Positions 1 through 6,147 of a stretch of 12,159 bases of DNA are shown here, one piece after another. Source of the stretch: Bacteroidales bacterium (GTDB taxonomy: Bacteria > Bacteroidota > Bacteroidia > Bacteroidales > F082); the NCBI GenBank assembly GCA_024762735.1, contig JANTGU010000034.1, positions 1 through 12,159 of the forward strand. The letters run 5' to 3'. Position 1 is the stretch's first letter. Every line of letters starts with the position of its first letter. The position numbers and the translations under genes are program-made. The notes under the pieces were generated by a model. The model had not been told where the DNA came from and ran no database searches. It was given only the letters and a program-made list of their open reading frames with translations.

Positions 1-596
1 TGAGCGGTGCACCAAGAGTGCACGTAGGGAAAAAAGATGCTAAAAAAAGCAGAAAAGAGGGAAACATTCCCTGTGTAATTTACGGCGGTGAATCACAAGT
101 TCACTTTACTCTTCCTGAGTTAGCCGTCGACAAAATTATTTTTACCCCGGAGGTTTTTGTGTTTAACATCACCATTGACGGTAAAGAGTACCAAACTATT
201 ATGCAGGACATCCAGTATCATCCTGTTACCGATAAAGTACTTCATATCGACTTTCTTGAAGTTCCCGAAGGTAAAAATGTGGTGGTAGGCCTTCCTGTTA
301 AATTTGTGGGCGTGGCACCCGGCCTTATCAAAGGGGGTAAACTCCAGGTTAAATATCGTAAATTGCGTGTTAAAGGACTTCTTGAAAATATGCCCGAGTT
401 TATTGAGTTAGATGTTTCAAAACTGGATCTTGGCAACTCGATTAAAGTCAGAGACCTGAGTTTGGATAACTTGCAGGTTGTGGAAACGCTTAACGCTGTT
501 GTAGTACAAGTTAAAATGGCTCGTGGTGCACAATCCGGCGATGAGGAAGAAGAAGGTGAAGAAGAAGGTGAAGCAGCAGCAGCTCCTGAAGAATAA
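1..596 (+). CDS. rplY: Ribosomal protein L25 (CTC form), 5' part outside window
   Basis: This is the 3' part of the gene for 50S ribosomal protein L25/CTC, which binds 5S rRNA in the large subunit. The frame is open from base 3 and runs into the left edge, so the true start lies upstream. The GTG at 18 falls inside the conserved N-terminal stretch (GAPRVHVGKKDAKKSRKEG) and is not the start. About 197 residues are visible: the 5S-binding N-domain (GKKDAKKSRKEGNIPCVIYGG, then YQTIMQDIQYHPVTDKVLHIDF) and the longer C-terminal TL5/CTC domain (GVAPGLIKGGKL, LDVSKLDLGNSIKVRDL). It ends in an acidic, alanine-rich tail (GDEEEEGEEEGEAAAAPEE), a typical low-complexity end for this family in Bacteroidota. 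A strong terminator follows directly, and pth is next on the same strand. The assignment is firm; only the start is missing. Confidence 0.96.
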   Translation, partial: SGAPRVHVGKKDAKKSRKEGNIPCVIYGGESQVHFTLPELAVDKIIFTPEVFVFNITIDGKEYQTIMQDIQYHPVTDKVLHIDFLEVPEGKNVVVGLPVKFVGVAPGLIKGGKLQVKYRKLRVKGLLENMPEFIELDVSKLDLGNSIKVRDLSLDNLQVVETLNAVVVQVKMARGAQSGDEEEEGEEEGEAAAAPEE

Positions 597-614
597 ATCT
601 TTTTATTTTAATAT

Positions 615-650
615 AAAAGGGCAGAACATACATGTTTTGCCCTTTTTTTT
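615..650 (+). terminator. Intrinsic terminator after rplY
   Basis: Bases 615-628 pair with 633-646 in a 14-bp stem that contains one G-T wobble (624/637). The core is AAAAGGGCA/TGCCCTTTT and the loop is the 4 bases 629-632. An eight-T run (643-650) overlaps the 3' arm. This is the clearest Rho-independent terminator in the window. It ends only 13 nt before the pth start codon. Confidence 0.93.
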
Positions 651-663
651 GTTCTTTTGAATC

Positions 664-1233
664 ATGAAATATCTTGTTGCAGGGTTAGGGAATATAGGTG
701 CCGAGTATGAAAATACAAGGCATAACATAGGGTTTAAAATTGCCGATGCGCTGGCTGCCGATCTGGATGCAAAGTTCAAGGTTGACCGGCTTGCTTCGGT
801 GTGCCAGGCCAAATACAAATCACGTACGCTGGTTATTATTAAGCCAACTACTTACATGAATCTTAGTGGTAAGGCTGTTAAATATTGGCTGGAGAAAGAA
901 AAAATACCTATTGAAAACCTTATCGTGATACTCGATGATATTGCCCTGCCTTTTGGTACTTTACGGCTTCGGCCCAAGGGAAGTGATGCCGGGCATAACG
1001 GGTTAAGTCATATCATTCAAACTTTGGGAACCAATCAGTTTGCACGCCTGAGGTTTGGTGTCGGGAACGATTTCAGACGGGGATACCAGGTAGAATATGT
1101 GTTAGGAGCGTGGCCAAAAGAGGAGGAAAAAGAACTTCCTTTTAAAATTAATACTGCCATCGAGGTGGTGAAGAGTTTTACCACCCTTGGCCTTGCCCGA
1201 ACCATGAACAGTTATAACAAAAAACCGGGTTAA
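664..1233 (+). CDS. pth: Peptidyl-tRNA hydrolase
   Basis: Pth cleaves the ester bond of peptidyl-tRNAs released early from ribosomes and so recycles tRNA in the cytoplasm. The 189-residue length is normal for the bacterial enzyme. The N-terminus MKYLVAGLGNIGAEYENTRHNIGF carries the catalytic pair Asn10 and His20. Further family motifs follow: KPTTYMNLSG (Asn66), ILDDIALPFG (Asp92), KGSDAGHNGLSHI (His111, Asn112) and RLRFGVGND. The ATG at 664 places Asn10/His20 at the standard numbering, so the start is secure. There is no Shine-Dalgarno sequence, as is usual in this phylum. The gene follows rplY after a strong terminator, and no TAnnTTTG box fits in the 13-nt gap, so expression probably depends on read-through. 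Its TAA overlaps the stop codon of the convergent downstream gene. Confidence 0.97.
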   Translation: MKYLVAGLGNIGAEYENTRHNIGFKIADALAADLDAKFKVDRLASVCQAKYKSRTLVIIKPTTYMNLSGKAVKYWLEKEKIPIENLIVILDDIALPFGTLRLRPKGSDAGHNGLSHIIQTLGTNQFARLRFGVGNDFRRGYQVEYVLGAWPKEEEKELPFKINTAIEVVKSFTTLGLARTMNSYNKKPG

Positions 1234-1670
1234 GCGCCTGGCTGTTTACCAATGTTTTTCGTGGCTGATGGGTCAGAAGAAGACATATCTATGTCAAACA
1301 TCTCTTCAATTTTTTCTTTCGCACGCTTTTTAACCTCAGGCGTTATTGCCGATGAGACGCTTGCAATAGCATAACTTAAAAATGCCGCATCATCTGAAAA
1401 ACCTAACACGGGAATAAAATCGGCAATTAAATCGGTGGGCAAAATAAAATAACCCAAGGCCGCCATTATTATCAGCTTGTTGCGTAATGGAACACTTTTA
1501 TCCGACAGGAGAGCATAAAGCAGCATGACATAAAACAGCACTTCTGCCCCCAACTTTAGCCCGACTTTGCTAAGCTTTGCCAATAAATCAGACTCCGAAT
1601 AGAGTTCAATATATTTACGAAGCGTGGCGAATTTCACGGGTTTTTTATATTCATTTTGCCATTCGTACAT
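1230..1670 (-). CDS. DUF1232 / YkvA-like small membrane protein
   Basis: This 146-residue protein carries the DUF1232 (YkvA family) signature at residues 72-94, LGYFILPTDLIADFIPVLGFSDD, which follows the family pattern LxYxxxPxDxIPDxxPxxGxxDD. Hydrophobic stretches lie at about 42-55 (AEVLFYVMLLYALL), 66-90 and 96-109, consistent with a small integral or membrane-associated protein. The C-terminal 35 residues are charged and look disordered. The molecular function of the family is not established. The ATG at 1668-1670 gives a normal-length N-terminus. A TATCTTTG box lies 43 bp upstream. The gene faces pth, and the two stop codons share the sequence TTAA. It is divergent from the SRAP gene, and I see no functional link to either neighbour. 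Confidence 0.88.
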   Translation of the reverse strand: MYEWQNEYKKPVKFATLRKYIELYSESDLLAKLSKVGLKLGAEVLFYVMLLYALLSDKSVPLRNKLIIMAALGYFILPTDLIADFIPVLGFSDDAAFLSYAIASVSSAITPEVKKRAKEKIEEMFDIDMSSSDPSATKNIGKQPGA

Positions 1671-1713
1671 AACTAACTAACGCTTATTGTTTGCTGATAG
1701 TGTGTTCTGCTTG

Positions 1714-1721
1714 CAAAGATA
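1714..1721 (-). promoter_or_regulatory. -7 promoter box for the DUF1232 gene
   Basis: On the minus strand this reads TATCTTTG, a full match to the Bacteroidota -7 consensus TAnnTTTG. It lies 43 bp upstream of the DUF1232 ATG in the 129-bp divergent gap. No TTTG is present at the expected -33 distance, so only half of the promoter is supported. Confidence 0.5.
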
Positions 1722-1769
1722 ACGATAATTATTAACCCTGCACCAGCCCCGATTTACCCAATTTGTTTG

Positions 1770-1777
1770 TAACTTTG
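1770..1777 (+). promoter_or_regulatory. -7 promoter box for the SRAP gene
   Basis: TAACTTTG matches TAnnTTTG fully and lies 22 bp before the ATG at 1800. That predicts a short leader of about 15-18 nt. A clear -33 TTTG is missing at the expected distance. It is divergent to the DUF1232 box at 1714-1721. Confidence 0.55.
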
Positions 1778-1799
1778 ATTGCAATAACAAACAATAGCT

Positions 1800-2477
1800 A
1801 TGTGTGGCAGGTTTCAGCTTTCGGTTAAAGGGAAAGAGATATCAGAGCGATTTAATGTCGAGGTGTTTGAAGAGCGTTATACCCCAAGTTATAATTGTGC
1901 TCCATCGCAATTATTGCCGGTAATAGCCAACAGTAACCCGAAAAAAGTAAGTTTTTATCGGTGGGGATTTATGCTGCCAAAGGCAAACGAACCAAAAACA
2001 AAATTTACCCTGATTAATACCCGTGCCGAAACAATAGATACAAAACCACTTTTTAAAGAAGCTTTTGAGCGACGAAGATGCCTGATTCCTGCCAATGGGT
2101 TTTATGAATGGCGATCGAGAGACAAGGCTCCCTTTAGAATTTTTCTTGCGAATGAGCCGCTGTTTTCCATGGCCGGAATATGGGATTACCGGAAGGATAA
2201 CGACGATACAGCGGTTTATTCATTTTCTATAATTACTACTCGTGCAAATAAAAAGATGAGTGCACTCCACCATCGGATGCCGGTGATACTTGACAGGAGT
2301 GATGAAGAGGAGTGGCTTCATGGCAATGACCGGGCATTTTTGAAAAAGATTTTAGAACCTTATGCAAAACAGGATATAGAAATGTACAGGGTGTCGACTA
2401 AAATCAACTCGCCTAAAAACATAAGTGCAGAGGTAGCTTTACCTGCCCGGGATGGGGAACAGCTGGGTCTGTTTTAG
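1800..2477 (+). CDS. SRAP-domain protein (YedK/HMCES type), abasic-site DNA-protein crosslinker
   Basis: The SOS response-associated peptidase (SRAP) family covalently captures abasic sites in single-stranded DNA through Cys2 after removal of Met1, and so shields them during replication. The protein has 225 residues, the usual length. It starts MCGRF, which puts the catalytic Cys at position 2 and fixes the ATG at 1800. Other active-site residues are visible: Asn73 in INTRAET (with Arg75 and Glu77), Glu103 in IPANGFYEW, and His158 in ALHHRMPVIL. These correspond to Asn75, Glu105 and His160 of E. coli YedK. The nucleic-acid-facing RWGFMLP motif is at 54-60. The gene seems monocistronic: it is divergent from DUF1232 and convergent with the IPExxxVDY gene (4-nt gap). 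I see no LexA-like operator, so SOS control is not supported by this sequence. Confidence 0.95.
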   Translation: MCGRFQLSVKGKEISERFNVEVFEERYTPSYNCAPSQLLPVIANSNPKKVSFYRWGFMLPKANEPKTKFTLINTRAETIDTKPLFKEAFERRRCLIPANGFYEWRSRDKAPFRIFLANEPLFSMAGIWDYRKDNDDTAVYSFSIITTRANKKMSALHHRMPVILDRSDEEEWLHGNDRAFLKKILEPYAKQDIEMYRVSTKINSPKNISAEVALPARDGEQLGLF

Positions 2478-2481
2478 AGGA

Positions 2482-2934
2482 TTACTTAATTTGTGATAGC
2501 TCGTGCATCTCATTTTTTTCCAACAGCAGCTCAATCCCTTTTATTTTCGACAGATTCATTTTAAACACACCGGTTACCCCTTTTACCTTTCGCAAGGTAG
2601 CTGTCAGGGCATCGAGTTCACTCCGGTTTCCCGATTTTTCAATAATTAACAAGTAGTCGATTTGCCGGTAGCCGGGTAGGAGTTTCTGTTTTGGATGATG
2701 ATTGGCAATAAGAAACGATTTAATTTTCATTTCATCACTGCGGAAATAATACCAGGAAAAGGGGAGGGGCTTTTTATCAACCTCATGAAAAACAAAATCC
2801 TGATACTTGGCAAAGTTAAATCCCATCGCTTTATTGATATGATGAACAAGCTGGTAATCAGCAAATGTTGACACGATGCCCAGCAGCAGATAGGCATCGT
2901 CATAATCAATAATAACTTTTAATTTTTTTACCAC
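2482..2934 (-). CDS. IPExxxVDY family protein
   Basis: This small cytoplasmic protein belongs to the Bacteroidota family named for its IPExxxVDY motif; its function is unknown. The motif appears here as LPGYRQIDY (residues 86-94 from the start chosen), followed by the strand LLIIEK. The N-terminal part KLKVIIDYDDAYLLLGIVST and the basic C-terminal half ending in LRKVKGVTGVFKMNLSKIKGIELLLEKNE fit the family. The frame stays open to 3027, but that start would overlap rnc by 37 bp and add a family-foreign extension. I choose the GTG at 2934, which gives 150 residues beginning VKKLKV, a 56-nt gap from rnc, and a position 23 bp downstream of a TACTTTTG box. It lies downstream of acpP-fabF-rnc in the same direction and may also receive read-through from that operon. 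Confidence 0.85.
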   Translation of the reverse strand: MVKKLKVIIDYDDAYLLLGIVSTFADYQLVHHINKAMGFNFAKYQDFVFHEVDKKPLPFSWYYFRSDEMKIKSFLIANHHPKQKLLPGYRQIDYLLIIEKSGNRSELDALTATLRKVKGVTGVFKMNLSKIKGIELLLEKNEMHELSQIK

Positions 2935-2957
2935 GTTGATGTTGTTTTTCTTTTTTT

Positions 2958-2965
2958 CAAAAGTA
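2958..2965 (-). promoter_or_regulatory. -7 promoter box for the IPExxxVDY gene
   Basis: The minus strand reads TACTTTTG, a match to TAnnTTTG, in the rnc-IPExxxVDY gap and 23 bp before the chosen GTG start. No convincing TTTG is found 19-22 bp upstream. The box would allow this gene to be expressed independently of the acpP-fabF-rnc transcript. Confidence 0.4.
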
Positions 2966-2990
2966 AAACAAAAAGCAATGGGAAGGGGAG

Positions 2991-3725
2991 CTAATGGGTG
3001 GGAATTGATAATCCTAATTTCGTCCACGCCTTTTCGGCAGCCAGCTTTTCAGCTCCTTTTTTCGAGAGGCCTCTGCCTGAAGCAACACGGCTTCCGTCAA
3101 CAACAACCTGAACAATATATTGCTGGTCGTGCTTCGATTTAATCTCTTCAACCAGCTCAAAATGTAAATCGTGTTTTTCTTTTTGCGACCACTCAATCAT
3201 TTTGCTTTTGTAGTTAATGTCGGCATTCATTAAATTTTCGACATCAAAATTAAGCAGCACGATACGATTGATAATGATTTTTCGGGTAAACTCGTATCCT
3301 TTATCCAGGTAGAGTGCCCCAACAAAGGCCTCGAAGGCATCGCCGGCCGCTGACTTTCCGGTTCCTTTTTTTTGATCCGACGAGAGGATTAATTTTGACA
3401 GCCCCAGTTTATACGAAAGTTTGTTGAGTGATGACCTGCTGACAATTTTTGAGCGCATCTCGGTTAAAAAACCTTCTGCTTCATAAGGGAACCGCTTAAA
3501 CAGAAATTCAGCTACCACAGCTCCTAATATAGCATCGCCCAGGTATTCCAGCCTTTCGTTGTTGATTTTAACACCGTTAATTTTATCCAGCGAGGCTGAC
3601 CGGTGGCGTAATGCCAGCTTGTATAAAAAAATATTTCCGGGATAAAATCCGAAAATATTCTTGATAGAAGTTCGTAATTTTTTTTCCTTGGATAGATGTG
3701 CCTTAAAAAAATCTTTCAGAAACAA
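2991..3725 (-). CDS. rnc: Ribonuclease III
   Basis: RNase III cleaves double-stranded RNA in rRNA maturation and mRNA decay. The 244-residue protein shows the RNase III signature NERLEYLGD (56-64) with metal ligands Glu60 and Asp64, the second acidic pair Asp129/Glu132 in GDAFEAFVGALYLD, and a C-terminal dsRNA-binding domain (about 169-237, ending GRGLSKKGAEKLAAEKAWTKL). The N-terminal FGFYPGN element is typical of Bacteroidota members. The start is TTG at 3725. There is no ATG in frame before Met90, which lies past the catalytic signature, so a non-ATG start is required. It begins 12 nt after the fabF TAA and in the same frame as fabF, so the two are certainly co-transcribed. It is the last gene of the acpP-fabF-rnc unit. 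Confidence 0.95.
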   Translation of the reverse strand: MFLKDFFKAHLSKEKKLRTSIKNIFGFYPGNIFLYKLALRHRSASLDKINGVKINNERLEYLGDAILGAVVAEFLFKRFPYEAEGFLTEMRSKIVSRSSLNKLSYKLGLSKLILSSDQKKGTGKSAAGDAFEAFVGALYLDKGYEFTRKIIINRIVLLNFDVENLMNADINYKSKMIEWSQKEKHDLHFELVEEIKSKHDQQYIVQVVVDGSRVASGRGLSKKGAEKLAAEKAWTKLGLSIPTH

Positions 3726-3737
3726 AACAAAGCGTGT

Positions 3738-4994
3738 TTACTGTCCAAATTTTTTAAAGATAATGGAAGCGTTGTGGCCGCCAAATCCAAAAGTATTACT
3801 CAATGCATAGTTAACAGTTCGTTTAACCGCTTTGTTGCCAAAAGTAAAGTTAAGTTTGCTGTCAATTTTTGGATCGAGGTTAAATTGATTGATGGTAGGA
3901 GGAACAGCATCATGCTTAACGGCTAACAAAGCTGCAATGGCTTCAACGGCACCGGCACCGCCTAACAGGTGTCCTGTCATCGATTTGGTAGAGTTGATGT
4001 TGATTTTGTAAGCATGCTCGCCAAAAAGTTTATTAATGGCTAACGGTTCCACGATATCACCAACAGGGGTAGAGGTTCCATGGGTATTAATGTGGTCGAT
4101 GTCTTCCTTTTGTATTCCGGCATCTTCGATGGCTGCTTTCATGCAAAGGTAAGCGCCATAACCTTCGGGATGCGGCGCTGTCATGTGATAAGCATCCCCC
4201 GACAGGCCTGCTCCTGCTACTTCGCCATAAATTTTAGCTCCTCTGGCAAGAGCGTGTTCAAGTTCCTCAAAGATAAGGCCGGCACCTCCTTCGCCTATTA
4301 CAAATCCATCCCTGTCAACATCAAAAGGCCGTGAGGCGGTGGCAGGGTCATCGTTACGGGTCGAGATGGCGCGCATCGCGTTAAAGCCTCCCACCCCAAC
4401 CGGGGTTACAGCGGCTTCGGAACCTCCCACTACAAAAGCGTTGGCTTTTCCAAGGCGAATGTAGTTATAGGCATCCGACAGCGCGTTGGCTGATGAGGCA
4501 CAAGCTGATACGGTGGCAAAATTAGGGCCTCTAAATCCATACTTGATGGAAATCTGACCTGCTGCAATATCAGCAATCATTTTTGGAATAAAAAAAGGAT
4601 TGAAACGGGGAGTTCCATCTCCTTTGGCAAAACCTGTAATCTCTTGTTGAAATGTGTCAAGTCCACCAATACCGGCAGCCCAGATTACCCCCACCTTATC
4701 GTGGTCAATTTCAGCAGCATCAATACCTGAATCTTTGACAGCTTCGCCTGCAGCCACCATACCAAAAATGGCATAACGGTCAAACTTGCGGGCTTCCTTG
4801 CGGTCAAAATAATCCTTAACGTCAAAACCTTTTACCTCGCAGGCAATTTTTGTTTTGAATTTTGATGTGTCGAAATGAGTGATAGTGGCACAACCATTAG
4901 CCCCCTTAAGCAATCCCTCCCAATATGCTTGAGCGGTATTACCTATAGGGGTAATTGCACCGATACCGGTAACAACTACCCTTTTTAATTCCAT
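3738..4994 (-). CDS. fabF: 3-oxoacyl-[ACP] synthase II (KAS II)
   Basis: FabF condenses malonyl-ACP with acyl-ACP in the elongation cycle of type II fatty-acid synthesis. The protein has 418 residues, against about 413 in E. coli. Catalytic residues are visible: Cys165 in TVSACASSAN, His305 in HINTHGTSTPVGD, Lys337 in NSTKSMTGH, and His342. The C-terminal GFGGHNAS loop is conserved. The N-terminus MELKRVVVTGIGAITPIGN fits the ATG at 4992-4994. It lies 18 nt downstream of acpP, whose product is its carrier-protein partner, and 12 nt upstream of rnc. The acpP promoter at 5277-5308 probably serves all three. The product is cytoplasmic. No residue of the catalytic set is missing. Confidence 0.97.
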   Translation of the reverse strand: MELKRVVVTGIGAITPIGNTAQAYWEGLLKGANGCATITHFDTSKFKTKIACEVKGFDVKDYFDRKEARKFDRYAIFGMVAAGEAVKDSGIDAAEIDHDKVGVIWAAGIGGLDTFQQEITGFAKGDGTPRFNPFFIPKMIADIAAGQISIKYGFRGPNFATVSACASSANALSDAYNYIRLGKANAFVVGGSEAAVTPVGVGGFNAMRAISTRNDDPATASRPFDVDRDGFVIGEGGAGLIFEELEHALARGAKIYGEVAGAGLSGDAYHMTAPHPEGYGAYLCMKAAIEDAGIQKEDIDHINTHGTSTPVGDIVEPLAINKLFGEHAYKININSTKSMTGHLLGGAGAVEAIAALLAVKHDAVPPTINQFNLDPKIDSKLNFTFGNKAVKRTVNYALSNTFGFGGHNASIIFKKFGQ

Positions 4995-5012
4995 AGATTA
5001 ATAATTGATGAT

Positions 5013-5246
5013 CTACAAATGACTTTCGATGTACGTAATAGCGTCTCCTACAGTTTCTATTTTCTCTGCTTCTTCATCAGGAATCGAAAGATTGAATTCT
5101 TTTTCAAATTCCATGATTAATTCAACAGTATCAAGCGAATCAGCGCCTAAATCGTTGGTGAAGCTTGCTTCTTTTGTTACTTCACTTTCTTCTACGCCAA
5201 GCTTATCAACGATAATGCTTACAACTTTTGAATGTACGTCTGACAT
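5013..5246 (-). CDS. acpP: Acyl carrier protein
   Basis: This 77-residue acidic protein carries growing acyl chains on a 4'-phosphopantetheine arm. The attachment site is Ser37 in the signature LGADSLDTVELIMEFE. The family end VGDAITYIESHL is intact. Both the length and the ATG at 5244-5246 match standard AcpP. It is the first gene of a leftward acpP-fabF-rnc unit (18 nt to fabF), with a good Bacteroidota promoter 30-62 bp upstream. It is divergent from purN, an arrangement I know from other Bacteroidota. Confidence 0.98.
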   Translation of the reverse strand: MSDVHSKVVSIIVDKLGVEESEVTKEASFTNDLGADSLDTVELIMEFEKEFNLSIPDEEAEKIETVGDAITYIESHL

Positions 5247-5276
5247 ATTGTTTATTTTTAATGGTTAAAACTGCTG

Positions 5277-5308
5277 CAAAGTAATGTATTAATGGTTTAA
5301 AAAACAAA
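5277..5308 (-). promoter_or_regulatory. Promoter of the acpP-fabF-rnc operon
   Basis: On the minus strand TTTG (5305-5308) is followed after exactly 20 bases by TTACTTTG (5277-5284). This matches the Bacteroidota -33/-7 layout TTTG-N19-21-TAnnTTTG with one mismatch in the -7 box. The predicted start of transcription is near 5271, giving a leader of about 25 nt to the acpP ATG. Confidence 0.65.
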
Positions 5309-5362
5309 AAAAAGTGAAAATTTTGAGTTTTAACCATGCCTTATATAATAAGGAGTAAGAAT

Positions 5363-5376
5363 AAAAAAAATTTTTT
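5363..5376. promoter_or_regulatory. A8T6 tract upstream of purN
   Basis: Eight As (5363-5370) followed by six Ts (5371-5376) lie about 34-47 bp before the purN -7 box. The position suits an UP-like or intrinsically bent element. It may also simply reflect AT-rich intergenic composition. Confidence 0.25.
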
Positions 5377-5409
5377 CCAGCATCAAATCTCGTATTCGCC
5401 GGATAAGAT

Positions 5410-5417
5410 TACCTTTG
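5410..5417 (+). promoter_or_regulatory. -7 promoter box for purN
   Basis: TACCTTTG matches TAnnTTTG fully and lies 25 bp before the purN ATG. There is no TTTG at -33, only the T-tract ending at 5376. I see no purine-riboswitch structure in the short predicted leader. Confidence 0.55.
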
Positions 5418-5442
5418 TTATTCAATGGTTTTATAGGAATAA

Positions 5443-6018
5443 ATGAAAAAGATAGCCCTTTTTGCATCCGGAAATGGCACTAATGTTCAGCGTATTGCTG
5501 AGTATTTTAAGAATAATCAGGCGGTTACAATTGCCATGTTGTTATCCAATAACCCAAATGCGGGCGTATTAAAACGAGTAGAAGCTTTAGGGTTGAATAG
5601 CTTAGTGTTTTCGAGAGAAGATTTATATCACTCTTCAAAAATCATCGATGTTTTAAAATCCCTGGAAGTTGACCTAATTGTTTTGGCAGGCTTTCTTTGG
5701 CTAATTCCTGAATCATTCATTGCCGCGTTTCCCGGCAAAATTATTAACCTACACCCTGCGTTACTTCCCAAGTATGGAGGAAAAGGCATGTATGGCCACC
5801 ATGTGCATGAGGCAGTTATTAACAACGGGGAGCCTCAGTCGGGGATAACCATTCACCATGTAAACAACAAGTACGACGAGGGACAGATTATTTTTCAGTC
5901 TTCGTTTGACCTGGCTGATGATGAAACCCCTGCATCGCTCGCAAAAAAAATCCACCTGCAGGAGTATGAGCATTTTCCCCGGGTAATAGAAAAGCTGTTG
6001 TTGTCATCAACCGTGTAA
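5443..6018 (+). CDS. purN: Phosphoribosylglycinamide formyltransferase
   Basis: PurN transfers a formyl group from 10-formyl-tetrahydrofolate to GAR, the third step of de novo purine synthesis, in the cytoplasm. The protein has 191 residues. The N-terminus MKKIALFASGNGTNVQRI carries the phosphate-binding SGNGTN loop (9-14). The active site shows Asn102 and His104 in INLHPALLPKYGGKGMYG, a His in TIHHV (137/138), and Asp145 in NKYDEGQIIFQ. These are the equivalents of the E. coli Asn106-His108-Asp144 set. It is divergent from acpP and 129 nt before leuS. A T-rich stretch follows the stop (about 6027-6040) without a convincing stem. I do not see a shared transcript with leuS as certain. Confidence 0.96.
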   Translation: MKKIALFASGNGTNVQRIAEYFKNNQAVTIAMLLSNNPNAGVLKRVEALGLNSLVFSREDLYHSSKIIDVLKSLEVDLIVLAGFLWLIPESFIAAFPGKIINLHPALLPKYGGKGMYGHHVHEAVINNGEPQSGITIHHVNNKYDEGQIIFQSSFDLADDETPASLAKKIHLQEYEHFPRVIEKLLLSSTV

Positions 6019-6147
6019 ATCGACTCTTTTTTTGTTTTATCCATCAATTTTCAATCTCATGATTTTTTCTCCCTTCTCATAGCCAATCTTTTTCTATTTT
6101 CGCATCCTGAAAAGTGTTTGATTATTAACGGTTGTAAAGAGAAGAAA

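Noticed and set aside
18..20. GTG as start of rplY
   Set aside because: The frame stays open to base 3 and the preceding codons (SGAPR) belong to the conserved L25 N-terminus, so the gene is cut by the window edge.
6118..6147. TTG start of leuS adding 10 residues
   Set aside because: The family begins MGYEF, which matches the ATG at 6148; the extension MIINGCKEKK has no support.
6019..6147. T-rich run after purN as terminator, and TATTTTCG (6095-6102) as leuS promoter
   Set aside because: No stem precedes the T-run, and the box has a mismatch in the TTTG part with no -33 partner; not strong enough to list as features.
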